A stretch of DNA of 36,455 bases from Methanosarcinales archaeon (GTDB lineage: Archaea > Halobacteriota > Methanosarcinia > Methanosarcinales > EX4572-44), in contig RXIJ01000040.1 of assembly GCA_004212095.1 (NCBI GenBank), positions 1-36,455 on the forward strand, written 5' to 3'. Positions 19,799 to 28,837 of the stretch are shown here, piece by piece. Under the pieces are notes generated by a model that was given only the letters and a program-made list of their open reading frames with translations, had not been told where the DNA came from and did not search any database. A program made the position numbers and the translations under genes. Numbering within the stretch: position 1 is the first letter of the stretch; each line of letters begins with the position of its first letter.

Positions 19799-21004
19799 AT
19801 GAAAAAAATACATGTTACAGACGCAAACACACTCAAAGATAAAACTGTTGTTCTGGCTGTTACTGGAAGTATTGCTGCGGTGCGTTGTGTAGAGCTTGCA
19901 CACAGTCTCATACGGAAAGGTGCAAAGGTAATTCCTGTAATGAGTGATGCTGCCACACGCATACTTCATCCCAACGCTATGCATTATGCAACAGGGAACC
20001 GGGTAATTACAGAGATTACAGGTGAGGTAGAGCATGTGGTGTGGTGTGGTGCAGATGGCGACTCTGACCTGCTTTTAATTGCACCAGCTACCGCGAATAC
20101 GATTAGCAAGATAGCGTGTGGTATCGATGACACAGCAGTTACAACCTTTGCAACTACTGCCATTGGTTCCGGAAAGCCAGTAGCAGTTGCCCCAGCCATG
20201 CACGAGGCGATGTATAACCATCCAGCAGTTGTTGATAACATCCAAAGACTTAAACGAATGGGTGTGACTTTTGTTGAATCGGTATTTGAAGAGGGCAAAG
20301 CAAAAATTGCACAGAACGAAGACATCATTCTTGAAATTGGACGTATTCTTGGCTCACACTCTCTTGATGGAAAAAACATACTGATCACAAGTGGCGCTAC
20401 AAGTGAACGCATTGATCCGATACGGATTATTACCAGCCGTGCTTCAGGTCGCACTGGTGTTGTGTTAGCTCTTGAAGCTTACAGACGTGGCGCGAGGATG
20501 GTCACAATAGTGCACTCTAAAAAACAGGGTCTTCATGCCATAAGAGAAATCATTGTTGAATCTGCAAAAGAAATGACGGATGCAGTGCTCAAGGAAGCCG
20601 CAAATACTGATGTGTTAATCAGTGCTGCTGCAATATCTGACTTTACCGTGGATAGGGCAGCGCAGACGAAGATAGATTCAAGTTCGGCCCGTACCATCGT
20701 GTTAAAACCTGTAGTAAAATTATTAAGCAAAGTCACAAGAGAATATCCACGTCTTCATGTCATTGGTTTCAAGGCTGAGACAAACATCTCAACAGAAGAG
20801 TTGATCACGCGGGCATGGAAATTAATGGACAAATATAAGCTTGCGGCAGTCGTAGCCAATGATGTAGGAAGTGGTGGCATCGGAGAAGAAACAAACCGTA
20901 TTCATATTATACAGAAGAACAATGGAATTATAGCAGTAGAAGGAAGAAAAGACAAGCTTGCAAAGCGCATCATTGATGTAATAGAAGGAGTAGTGCGACA
21001 ATAG
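19799..21004 (+). CDS. coaBC: Bifunctional phosphopantothenoylcysteine decarboxylase / phosphopantothenate--cysteine ligase
   Basis: A 401-residue two-domain enzyme of coenzyme A synthesis. The N-terminal flavin decarboxylase (about 1-185) shows TGSIAAVRCVELAH, the LIAPATANTISKIACGIDD segment and the active-site APAMHEAMYNHPAV. The C-terminal synthetase (about 190-401) shows ILITSGATSERIDPIR, ASGRTG, AAAISDFTV and the KPVVKLL region. The next gene is pantoate kinase, so two steps of archaeal CoA synthesis are adjacent. A GAGGTG ribosome site lies about ten bases upstream of the ATG. Confidence 0.95.
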   Translation: MKKIHVTDANTLKDKTVVLAVTGSIAAVRCVELAHSLIRKGAKVIPVMSDAATRILHPNAMHYATGNRVITEITGEVEHVVWCGADGDSDLLLIAPATANTISKIACGIDDTAVTTFATTAIGSGKPVAVAPAMHEAMYNHPAVVDNIQRLKRMGVTFVESVFEEGKAKIAQNEDIILEIGRILGSHSLDGKNILITSGATSERIDPIRIITSRASGRTGVVLALEAYRRGARMVTIVHSKKQGLHAIREIIVESAKEMTDAVLKEAANTDVLISAAAISDFTVDRAAQTKIDSSSARTIVLKPVVKLLSKVTREYPRLHVIGFKAETNISTEELITRAWKLMDKYKLAAVVANDVGSGGIGEETNRIHIIQKNNGIIAVEGRKDKLAKRIIDVIEGVVRQ

Positions 21005-21023
21005 CTTTACTGCCTTTAAGTTT

Positions 21024-21860
21024 ATGAAAAAAATAACAGCTTTTGCACCAGCACACATAAGCGGGTTTTTCATACCCAAGATAACAAAAAAACCAGAAGA
21101 AAGCGGTTCATTTGGGGCAGGTGTATGTTTGAGTGAGGGAATTATTGCAGAAGCAAGCTTTTCAGACACCACCCGCATACTCTTGAATAATAAGCCTTTC
21201 GAGTGCAGCCCACTGGTTGATGCCATACACACGCTTACAGATGCACCCCTGGAAATCAAACTCAACTCTACTGTGCCTTTTGGAGCAGGATTTGGAGCAA
21301 GTGGAGCAAGTACCCTCACATCGGTGGTAGCAGTAAACCAGCTACAGGACACTAACCTCACGAGAAATCAACTTGCCCAAATTGCCCATACCGCAGAAGT
21401 AATAAACCGGACAGGACTTGGAGATGTGCCAGCGCAGATAACCGGTGGGATAGTAATACGATTGAAAGAGGGCGTTCCACCATATAATAAAATAGACAAA
21501 ATATTAACACCTTTGATTTCTATTTCGTGGGTAAGCTTCAAAAACATATCAACAAAAGAGATACTCGAAGACGACACACTTCAAAAACAGATAGCCATAA
21601 GTGGGGAAAACGCTTTAAAAAATCTTATCCTCAAACCAACGGTTGAAAACTTCATGATACAATCCAACAAATTCACAAGCGAGGTCAACCTTGCAAGCAG
21701 CCACGTGCTTGATGCAATAGAAGCAGCAAGAGCAAAGGGATACATAGCAGCACAGGCAATGCTTGGAGACACAGCCTTTGCTATTGGAAAAAACGTGTTT
21801 AACGAATATGAACACGCAGGAACAAGCCTGGTAAACCACACAGGAGCAAGACTGGTATAG
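21024..21860 (+). CDS. Pantoate kinase (archaeal GHMP kinase)
   Basis: Phosphorylates pantoate, the first step of the archaea-specific route to phosphopantothenate. The 278-residue protein has AFAPAHISGFF at the N terminus, a GSFGAGVCLS stretch and the GHMP ATP-binding glycine loop VPFGAGFGASGASTL (about 84-98), then NRTGLGDVPAQITGGI. These are hallmarks of archaeal pantoate kinase rather than homoserine or mevalonate kinases. It follows coaBC by 19 bases and is probably co-transcribed. Confidence 0.92.
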   Translation: MKKITAFAPAHISGFFIPKITKKPEESGSFGAGVCLSEGIIAEASFSDTTRILLNNKPFECSPLVDAIHTLTDAPLEIKLNSTVPFGAGFGASGASTLTSVVAVNQLQDTNLTRNQLAQIAHTAEVINRTGLGDVPAQITGGIVIRLKEGVPPYNKIDKILTPLISISWVSFKNISTKEILEDDTLQKQIAISGENALKNLILKPTVENFMIQSNKFTSEVNLASSHVLDAIEAARAKGYIAAQAMLGDTAFAIGKNVFNEYEHAGTSLVNHTGARLV

Positions 21861-21969
21861 AACTTCAAACCACGTTCGCAGAAAAGAGTCAGGTACATTC
21901 AAGAGCTTTTTGGACATAATACCGGACTTTATAAAATCATGATCGAATCACTGCCCTGCGACCTATTTT

Positions 21970-22143
21970 ATGTACGGTCTAAATGCCTGCATGCATTTCA
22001 AGCTCAAGACGATCAACAACCGCAAATATTTCTATATCATTAAGAACGAGCTAATAAACGGCAAAGTAGTTCAAACAATCCGGAAATCCATAGGATCGGC
22101 GGACAAAGTTTACCAGTTGCTCACATCGGTTAAACCAACATGA
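21970..22143 (+). pseudogene. N-terminal fragment of an IS1634-like transposase
   Basis: A 57-codon frame reading KTINNRKYFYIIKNELINGK and VVQTIRKSIGSADKVYQLL, the typical start of IS4/IS1634-group transposases (a short strand pair, then 'R..IG.ADKV'). It stops after 57 codons; no catalytic DDE region is found in the following 300 bases. It is a remnant of an old insertion. Confidence 0.6.
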
Positions 22144-22448
22144 ATTGCCTCGTATCCATTAGGATGCTGCCCACACAGTATCTTGGCAAGTACAAGTTCA
22201 TGTCTCGAAAATTCAACAAAAACGATACGGTTCCCTTGTAGATCATTATTTATGAGTTGCCTAAACTCAATCACCCGACACCCACCCAAAACTGATTTCA
22301 GATAGCTTTTTAAAGATGAATGGATATTGTTTAAAGGTTGGTACAGATGAATCGGATTTTGACATCACAGAATACAGAACTGCTTAAAAAACTTGCTTAA
22401 GATGTAGTGAATGATATAACCAGTGATGCAGACGATGCAGATGTTTGA
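22144..22448. other. Non-coding stretch ahead of tRNA-Ala
   Basis: No gene supported. A 17-codon frame beginning near 22347 (MNRILTSQNTELLKKLA) continues in frame past a TAA with DVVNDITSDADDADV, so it may be a tiny decayed gene. TATA-like elements for the tRNA transcript could lie here but none is distinctive. Confidence 0.35.
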
Positions 22449-22520
22449 GGGCCGGTAGATCAGGGGTAGATCGCTACCTCGGCATGGTAGAGGCCTCGGG
22501 TTCAAATCCCGACCGGTCCA
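22449..22520 (+). tRNA. tRNA-Ala(GGC) with C33
   Basis: A 72-base cloverleaf: acceptor GGGCCGG/CCGGTCC with the alanine G3-U70 pair, D arm GATC-AGGGGTA-GATC, anticodon arm CTACC-TCGGCAT-GGTAG, variable AGGCC, T arm TCGGG-TTCAAAT-CCCGA, discriminator A, CCA not encoded. The anticodon is GGC. Position 33, almost always U, is C here. It lies 38 bases upstream of the RNase Z gene on the same strand. Confidence 0.93.
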
Positions 22521-22558
22521 CTTCAAATCCTTGAAATAATCGTCAATGGTGTAATTTA

Positions 22559-23473
22559 ATGTTGAAGATCGTTTTTCTTGGCACTGCTGGCTCTTTTCCC
22601 ACTTCCAAACGAAATCCCTCGTGTGTTTTTGTTAATCATGAAGGCGAGTTGTTGTTGTTTGACTGCGGTGAAGGAGCACAGAAGCGAATGATGCAGGCTA
22701 AATGTGGAATGCTGAATATCTCTTCGATTTTTATCACCCACTTCCATGCCGATCATATTCTCGGAATTCCTGGTCTGATTCAAACGCTTTCGTTCAATGA
22801 TCGCAAACAGCCTCTTGTAATCTATGGTCCAAAAGGTGTTGAATCGTTTGTTAAACTCTTTGTTGCTCTTGGGCAGTTTAAGCCTTGCTTTGATGTGCAA
22901 TCTGTCGAAGTGTCAGGCAGGGATGTGATCGTGAGAGATGGCTATCGCATCACAGTCTTTAACACTGTTCATGGCGTGCCAAGTGTCGGTTACGCCCTTA
23001 TAGAGGATGAACGACCTGGGCGATTTAACCGAGAGTGTGCAATAGCTCTTGGAGTCCCGCCCGGACCATTATTTCGAAAACTTCACCATGGTGAGTCAGT
23101 AGAGATAAACGGGAGGATTGTTGCGTCCGAGGAAGTTGTAGGGCCACCGCGGCGCGGTAGAAAGATTGTGTACACAGGTGATACGCGGCCAACTGAAGAG
23201 ATCGTTAAGGCGTCTCTGGGTGCTGATGTCCTGATCCATGATGCAAGCATGGCAGACGACCTTGGCGACTGGGCACGCACGACCAAGCACTCAACAGCAG
23301 GCGAGGCAGCGCGTACCGCGGCAGATGCCGGGGTGAAGCAACTCATCCTCACACACATCAGTGCGCGGTATGGGGACAGTACTGATGTTTTGATTAATAA
23401 TGCGAGAGATATCTTCGAAAACACTGCTGTAGCCTACGATTTAATGGAACTTGTGGTCCCCTATCCAAAATGA
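22559..23473 (+). CDS. rnz: Ribonuclease Z (tRNA 3'-endonuclease)
   Basis: A 304-residue metallo-beta-lactamase-fold nuclease that cuts tRNA precursors after the discriminator base. Zinc motif THFHADH (His61, His63, Asp65, His66), further ligands in NTVHGVPSVGY, YTGDTRP and ILTHISARY; the exosite-type arm (GVPPGPLFRKLHHG) is present. Length is normal. The gene follows tRNA-Ala(GGC), which lacks CCA and needs exactly this processing, so the two may share a transcript. Confidence 0.95.
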   Translation: MLKIVFLGTAGSFPTSKRNPSCVFVNHEGELLLFDCGEGAQKRMMQAKCGMLNISSIFITHFHADHILGIPGLIQTLSFNDRKQPLVIYGPKGVESFVKLFVALGQFKPCFDVQSVEVSGRDVIVRDGYRITVFNTVHGVPSVGYALIEDERPGRFNRECAIALGVPPGPLFRKLHHGESVEINGRIVASEEVVGPPRRGRKIVYTGDTRPTEEIVKASLGADVLIHDASMADDLGDWARTTKHSTAGEAARTAADAGVKQLILTHISARYGDSTDVLINNARDIFENTAVAYDLMELVVPYPK

Positions 23474-23692
23474 TCTCAGCTCCCTTTGAAATCTAAATTT
23501 ATAGTGCTGGGTAATATCTCTTCTTTTCCACGAAGGATGCCATACTCAGTGTCTTAAGTGATTGTGCATAGATTGGTCAACCACTTTCCCCTATACACGT
23601 TCCCCAACAGATACGCAATTGTTTGTGTCGTTCGGTATAGCTTGATGTTTTTCGTGTGTCTGGCAAATAGGTCTATTAAGTGATCTGGTATG

Positions 23693-25055
23693 CTATGCAG
23701 AACTATACTTGTAAAGTTCTTTTATTTTTTCTAATGCCTCTTGCATTTGTTTGCGGGATTTTTCCACCATCTCTTCTTCTATGAATTTGAATTGTTGTTT
23801 GTCTGCGGCTTCTTTAACTTTTTTGATGGAATGCTCTGCTTGTTGTTTTGCATGTTTGAGTTTGTGCTCTGCTGCAGCATTCCTAACCTTTTCGAGTGAG
23901 TCTATTGTTTGCCATGTTGCATGTTCGAGTTTGTGTTCAGCGGCTGTTTTTCCAACTTCTTTAAGAGATATTGCTGCCTGCAGTGCTGCGTATTCGAGTT
24001 TTTTCCTGCAGATAGTTCTCCAAGTTCCCCAAGATAGAAGACTACCCACCCTGTTACATCTTCAAGGTTTTTTACCGCTGTTTTTCCAATCTCTTCAAGA
24101 GATTGTACCGTATGTACTACGAAAGAATCAAATTTCAGTTCCACAATCACTTCTCCAAGCCGTCCTATGGAAAGTACTGCCTACCATGTTACATCTTATA
24201 GTTTTTGCCCAACCGACACCATTCCATTTTTATGCAAAGTGGTAATTATAAACAAAGCAACATCTCCAATCAATGCGAATGCAAGCGCTTTCCCTGCTCT
24301 TCGGATATGCGTAAAAAATATTTTAATACGTTTTCGAGTTTCGTTTTATCATCAGGTTTTTTTGATTCTTCTAATCTTTTTATAATACGATCCATGTAGT
24401 ATCCGATTGCGATCAATCCTGTTTTTGCCGTTTCAAAATCGCTTTTCATCAGTGAGGCGCGCACAATGTCAACAATCGGTAGAATTGGGTCTCTATCGTG
24501 AATTTTTTCAGGTGCTTCACCGATAGAGAATAAGATATTTTTCTCTGTTATTTCCTCTGTCAGCACTTTAATCACAGTTGACGGCTTAAGCAGATCAAGC
24601 GTGCTCCGCATATAATGCACCAAAGCCACAAACACAAATACTCCAAGATAATACGAAAATGAGATATGCACCTCAAGGTTCGACAGATCGCCCGGCTGAG
24701 AACTGCCACTTTCAATTAGCTTCAGAACACCCAGTCCCCAAAAAATAGCTACGCCGTAAATCAATAGAAGTATCCAGAGGTCAGGGGTTTTTCTGAACAC
24801 CTCCACAACCCTCACCGAATACGACTGCGCTGCAAGCTGCACACCAACCAAACTCAGCGTCACGACAATCGCAATAATTGCAGCTTCACTCTGCACAAGA
24901 GCACTTAACATATATCTGGCGCTGTCCACATCAGTATGCAGGAAACCAAAATAAGAAAAAATAAGATGTGAAACTGTGATTACCACAACACAAATAATAG
25001 AATAAAGCGAGAGTCTGCGAAACCAGATATTTTTCAGTGAAGAATTAAAAGACAT
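23693..25055 (-). pseudogene. Decayed membrane protein (DUF2254-like) with 23-residue repeat tail
   Basis: The start at 25055 (MSFNSSLKNIWFRR, preceded by GGCAGGTGA) opens a protein with about four membrane helices; DSARYMLSAL and VTLSLVGVQLAAQSYSVRVV resemble DUF2254. This frame ends at 24270 after SEEQGKRLHSH. The next frame continues AGKALAFALIGDVALFIITT, crosses TAA (24198-24196) and TAG (24183-24181), then runs through VQSLEEIGKTAVK; a third frame, entered at a run of six A/T (23999-24004), carries LEYAAL...SLKEVGKTAAE, SLEKVRNAAAE and SIKKVKEAADK and stops at 23693. The repeat keeps a 23-residue register across all frames, showing that one long coiled tail was once encoded. The 5' part could still make a truncated 261-residue protein. 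Confidence 0.65.
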
Positions 25056-25146
25056 TTTCACCTGCCCGTCACATGATAAGGTTGCTGCAAAAGGTATAAA
25101 CTTGTTGAAAAATAGCACAAAAATGATTGACGACACAAAAACGTAC

Positions 25147-25401
25147 AACTCAACTTTGGGGATTATATTTTAATCCAATAATCAACTGCCTTCGCCCCAT
25201 TTCTACTCCATTCCCCCCAGTTTCCCGCGATCGTGAAATTGCCCCGTGCCCCAAAACCACCATCTTGCGTTTTTCGAAGAATTTGGATAAATCGGAGATG
25301 GGATTGATATGCACAATGGAGATTACAAAAAATAAGGAAACAAGAATTTATGTAAAGCTGGTAGAAGCAGAAGTTTATGGGCGGGTTTCCAAAGTTGAGT
25401 T
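25147..25401. mobile_element. 255-bp MITE-like element with 13-bp terminal inverted repeats
   Basis: AACTCAACTTTGG at the left end is an exact inverted match to CCAAAGTTGAGTT at the right end. The interior has no recognised gene; a frame ending in VEAEVYGRVSKVELCI runs through the right end and may be the leftover end of a transposase. No clear target duplication is visible. It lies between two convergent/divergent minus-strand genes. Confidence 0.5.
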
Positions 25402-25407
25402 ATGTAT

Positions 25408-26460
25408 CTAAATAGTTACTAAAAATTTATCTATCCCCTTTCTTGTGTTTTTAAGAAGTCCCTGTGCCATTTCCTGTGTTGGCCACGAGCCGAGACCACA
25501 ATCCGGACCAGCATAACGTATACGCTCTCCAAAAATATTGTAGGCAGTCTCGAGCCTTTTTGCAATTACATCCGAAGTTTCCATGTCGATAATAACATCT
25601 TTGATTCTTTCGCTATCTTTCCAGACATTCGTATTGTATTTCTCATTGAGGACTGCTGTGAGGCTAAAAATGTCTGTTCTTGCCACACCCACCCGTAAAA
25701 AGGAATCGGTATCTTCAAGTATTTTTTTATCAATTAGTTTAAGGTATTGTGGATTAGCTGCTGATTCAACGCCAATAACATTAATGCCTGGTGTTTGACA
25801 GGCAATATGATAATAAAGTGGCGAATGAAGATGGATCTGAACATCTATGCCATGAGATGCTGCTGTGGATGATGCGATTGTGAGAGCTTTAATCATTTCC
25901 TCTTCCCCAAACATAATCTGTGGATTTATTCCAATACTCGGTTCGTCAATAGATATAGTCTTAACCTGGAAAAATGGTGAAGCGTCAATGGCTTTGCCGA
26001 CAAATCGGTCAACGCTTCTTGCAAGAGCCTGGTACACATCCACATAATCAGTTGCACCAAACTCATGTAAGTACAGTTCAAGCGGCCCTGTAACACATAC
26101 CCTAAGCGGCATACGAGAACCGTGGTCATCAAAGTACCTTCTTGCCGTAGGCAAAATAGCATCAAGTTCTATTATTCGTGCACATTTCTCTGATACAAGA
26201 TACGGTTCATCCGTTGCTACTTCATCAGTGATGTATTGTAGAAACTGGTGGTTCATATCCTGGAACTGCGGATATGTTGATACATCCACTCCCGCCAGAA
26301 GCTTATGCTGCATTGCTTCCTGCATTACAGCATACAATTTGCTGTCTTTATCGTTCCTGCTAATTGTCTCATCAACCCATTCTTTTGTAACACCAAGTGG
26401 AAGTGGGTAACTTCCAATATCATCAAAGATTATCTGCATACTCAAAACATAATATATCAC
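25408..26460 (-). CDS. Folate-independent methionine synthase-like protein (MetE C-domain family)
   Basis: A 350-residue TIM-barrel protein matching the catalytic half of cobalamin-independent methionine synthase, without the N-terminal half, as in archaeal core enzymes that take methyl from corrinoid proteins. Start motif DDIGSYPLP; CVTGPLEL; SIDEPSI; zinc-site elements QIHLHSP (His210, His212), GVESAANP (Glu232) and GPDCGLGSWP (Cys321). Bacterial MetE has His-x-Cys where this has His-x-His, so the site is altered. The true start may be the Met at 26439. The homocysteine acceptor and methyl donor are inferred. Confidence 0.75.
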   Translation of the reverse strand: MIYYVLSMQIIFDDIGSYPLPLGVTKEWVDETISRNDKDSKLYAVMQEAMQHKLLAGVDVSTYPQFQDMNHQFLQYITDEVATDEPYLVSEKCARIIELDAILPTARRYFDDHGSRMPLRVCVTGPLELYLHEFGATDYVDVYQALARSVDRFVGKAIDASPFFQVKTISIDEPSIGINPQIMFGEEEMIKALTIASSTAASHGIDVQIHLHSPLYYHIACQTPGINVIGVESAANPQYLKLIDKKILEDTDSFLRVGVARTDIFSLTAVLNEKYNTNVWKDSERIKDVIIDMETSDVIAKRLETAYNIFGERIRYAGPDCGLGSWPTQEMAQGLLKNTRKGIDKFLVTI

Positions 26461-26512
26461 ATCATTTAATCATTTTGCCATCGTCTCAGTTCCACATTTT
26501 CAGCATCAATTT

Positions 26513-27691
26513 TTATGAGCCGTTTGTAACTGCGCTGTACGCTTCATTTATACGGTTATGGTTCACATGTTCACCCTGTTCAATGATAATCTCTGGCCAA
26601 ACACAAACACCTGAGTGAATGCTTGCATTATTATTGATAAGACATCTTGCCCCGATAACAGTACCGGTTTCAATAATACAATTATTACCCACAACAGTGC
26701 CGTTATCAATGATTGCACCAGAAACATTGGTATTTGTACCGATGTGAACATTATTAAAAATATTGGCTGAAAAGATGCGTGCACCAGCCTCAATAACACA
26801 TCCACTGCCAATGGTTGTGTAGGGCCCAATCAGCACATTTTCAGCAATGATTGTGCCTTCGCCGATCACAGCCGGTCCAACAAGTGCTGAGTTTGATCCA
26901 AGTGATACACCAGGCTGAATATCAAATGGCCCAACGACACGGGCATTTTGAATATTGAAATTGCCGACGATTGTGGTGCTTTCCATTTTATCAAGCATCC
27001 ATTTAGCTGCTTCACGGTATGTACGGGAATTTCCTATATCGGTCCAGTGCCCGCGCACTAAAAATCCATTAATCCGCCTGTTATCATTTAAGAGACGTGG
27101 AAACAGGTTTTTTGCAAAATCATATTTCGTATCATCAGGTACCATCTCAAATATTTCCGGACTGCACACATAGATACCGGTACTTGTGAGGTTGCTGAAA
27201 ATCTCCCCTGGATCTGGTTTCTCAAGGAAATGGCAAATCTTGTTGTTTACACTCATGTCCACAATGCCGTATCCCCGTGGGTCTTCTATAGGAAGAAGCC
27301 CAATGGTAATTGGTGCATTCCCAAGCTCATGGAATCGGTACATCTCACGCAGGTTTAAATCCATGACGTGATCGCCGCCGATCACCATGAATGGTTCGTT
27401 TTCAAAATATTCCTCTGCGTTTTTAACACTCCCGGCTGTACTCAACTTTTTTTTATCATAAACATACTCGATGTGAACGCCATAAGTCTGCCCATTACCA
27501 ATAGCCTCTTCAATTGTTCCGCCTTTATATCCAAGAGTGACAACAATATCGTTAATGCCTTCGCGTGCAATACTTTCCACCAGATGAACAATAGAAGGCT
27601 TATTCAGCAAGGGAATCATTGGTTTTGGTCGTTCAAACGTAAGTGGGCGAAGTCTTGTGCCTTCACCACCACACATTATGCAAGCTCTCAA
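26513..27691 (-). CDS. Sugar-phosphate nucleotidyltransferase with left-handed beta-helix
   Basis: A 392-residue enzyme forming NDP-sugars for surface glycans or glycosylation. The N-terminal nucleotidyltransferase has the signature MCGGEGTRLRPLTFERPKPM (residues 7-26), then VIGGDHVMDL, IEDPRGYG and FLEKPD. From about residue 250 hexapeptide repeats form a beta-helix (VIGEGTIIAENVLIGPYTTIG and so on, cut here to ends VIG...TIG). Which sugar is used (glucose, mannose or GlcNAc-phosphate) cannot be told from sequence alone. It stands alone, divergent from RaSEA. Confidence 0.85.
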   Translation of the reverse strand: MRACIMCGGEGTRLRPLTFERPKPMIPLLNKPSIVHLVESIAREGINDIVVTLGYKGGTIEEAIGNGQTYGVHIEYVYDKKKLSTAGSVKNAEEYFENEPFMVIGGDHVMDLNLREMYRFHELGNAPITIGLLPIEDPRGYGIVDMSVNNKICHFLEKPDPGEIFSNLTSTGIYVCSPEIFEMVPDDTKYDFAKNLFPRLLNDNRRINGFLVRGHWTDIGNSRTYREAAKWMLDKMESTTIVGNFNIQNARVVGPFDIQPGVSLGSNSALVGPAVIGEGTIIAENVLIGPYTTIGSGCVIEAGARIFSANIFNNVHIGTNTNVSGAIIDNGTVVGNNCIIETGTVIGARCLINNNASIHSGVCVWPEIIIEQGEHVNHNRINEAYSAVTNGS

Positions 27692-27793
27692 TATATCACC
27701 GGTAGAAAAATGATCTTTTAATATAAATTAGTAACTACAAATCTATACGAAACATTAAATAACGATAATTTCAAGTTGGTAAGTTTAAGGTAT

Positions 27794-28837
27794 ATGTTAG
27801 ACACGATAAACCCCACTTTAGTACAGCTCCGCACACAGGTAAGAAGAAAAGAGATGTCCAGTACCAGGCCTGTTGCATGCTGGTCTGGTAAAGACCTGTT
27901 AATGGGTAAACCAGTTCCATCGCTTACAATTATACTGCGCACCATTGGCTGCAGGTTTGCACAGCACGGGGGCTGCACCATGTGTGGCTATATCAATGAT
28001 GCAGCGAGAGTCTCACCAACTGAAGAGGAGTTAATTGCACAATTCAACTTTGCTCTTACAAAAGCACCGGATTCAGATTTTATCGTGAAGATATTCACCT
28101 CAGGAAGTTTTTTTGACACAACAGAAGTACCATATACTGTACAGGATTACATATTCAGATGCCTCGATCGAAACGAGCATGTTAAAAAAGTCCTTGTTGA
28201 AACCCGTCCATTGTTTGTCAATTACAAGGATGGAAAAAACATGGAGCGTGCAAAAGTGCACTTTAACAAACCGCTTGAGATTGCCATAGGACTTGAAACC
28301 GCTAACGATACAATCCGCAGTTTCTGTATAAACAAAGTATTCAGCTTTAACGAGTTTAAAAAAGCCTGTATTATTGCAGATAATAAAAATATTACAGTTA
28401 AAGCGTATCTTTTATTGAAACCACCTTTTTTAAGCGAAGGAGACGCAATTAGAGATGTTATAAGTTCGGCGAGAGTTGCAGCAGAGTACGCACAGACCAT
28501 CTCTATTAACCCATGCAATATTCAAAAAGGCACTCTCGTTGAAAGATTACACCATCGTAGAGAGTATCGCCCCCCTTATCTGTGGAGCATCATAGAAGTG
28601 CTTAAAACAGCCAAAAGAGAGAACCCGCAAACGATAATTGTTTCTGATCCGGTTGCAGCAGGCACGCGACGGGGGCCCTACAACTGTCCAAAATGTAACC
28701 GTGAAGCTTCCCAGTTAATAAACGATTTCTCACTTACTCAAGATACGGAACTATTTGAAAAATTCGAATGTGAGTGCAGATATCTATGGGAAAAGGTGGT
28801 GCAACTTGAGGATTATGCCTATGGGGCACAATTATAA
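27794..28837 (+). CDS. Archaeosine biosynthesis radical SAM protein RaSEA
   Basis: Works with ArcS to convert the lysine adduct on preQ0-modified tRNA into archaeosine at position 15. The 347-residue protein has the unusual cluster-binding triad C-x7-C-x2-C in IGCRFAQHGGCTMCGY, VETRPLFV, AIGLETAND and a C-terminal zinc-like motif NCPKCN...CECRYLW. The ATG at 27794 was chosen; the frame extends six codons further to a TTG. The upstream 100 bases, shared with the divergent nucleotidyltransferase gene, are AT rich and must hold both promoters. Confidence 0.9.
   Translation: MLDTINPTLVQLRTQVRRKEMSSTRPVACWSGKDLLMGKPVPSLTIILRTIGCRFAQHGGCTMCGYINDAARVSPTEEELIAQFNFALTKAPDSDFIVKIFTSGSFFDTTEVPYTVQDYIFRCLDRNEHVKKVLVETRPLFVNYKDGKNMERAKVHFNKPLEIAIGLETANDTIRSFCINKVFSFNEFKKACIIADNKNITVKAYLLLKPPFLSEGDAIRDVISSARVAAEYAQTISINPCNIQKGTLVERLHHRREYRPPYLWSIIEVLKTAKRENPQTIIVSDPVAAGTRRGPYNCPKCNREASQLINDFSLTQDTELFEKFECECRYLWEKVVQLEDYAYGAQL

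Noticed and set aside
25127..25411. 94-codon plus-strand frame
   Set aside because: It spans the 255-bp inverted-repeat element from end to end and starts inside the opposite gene's upstream region; likely non-coding.
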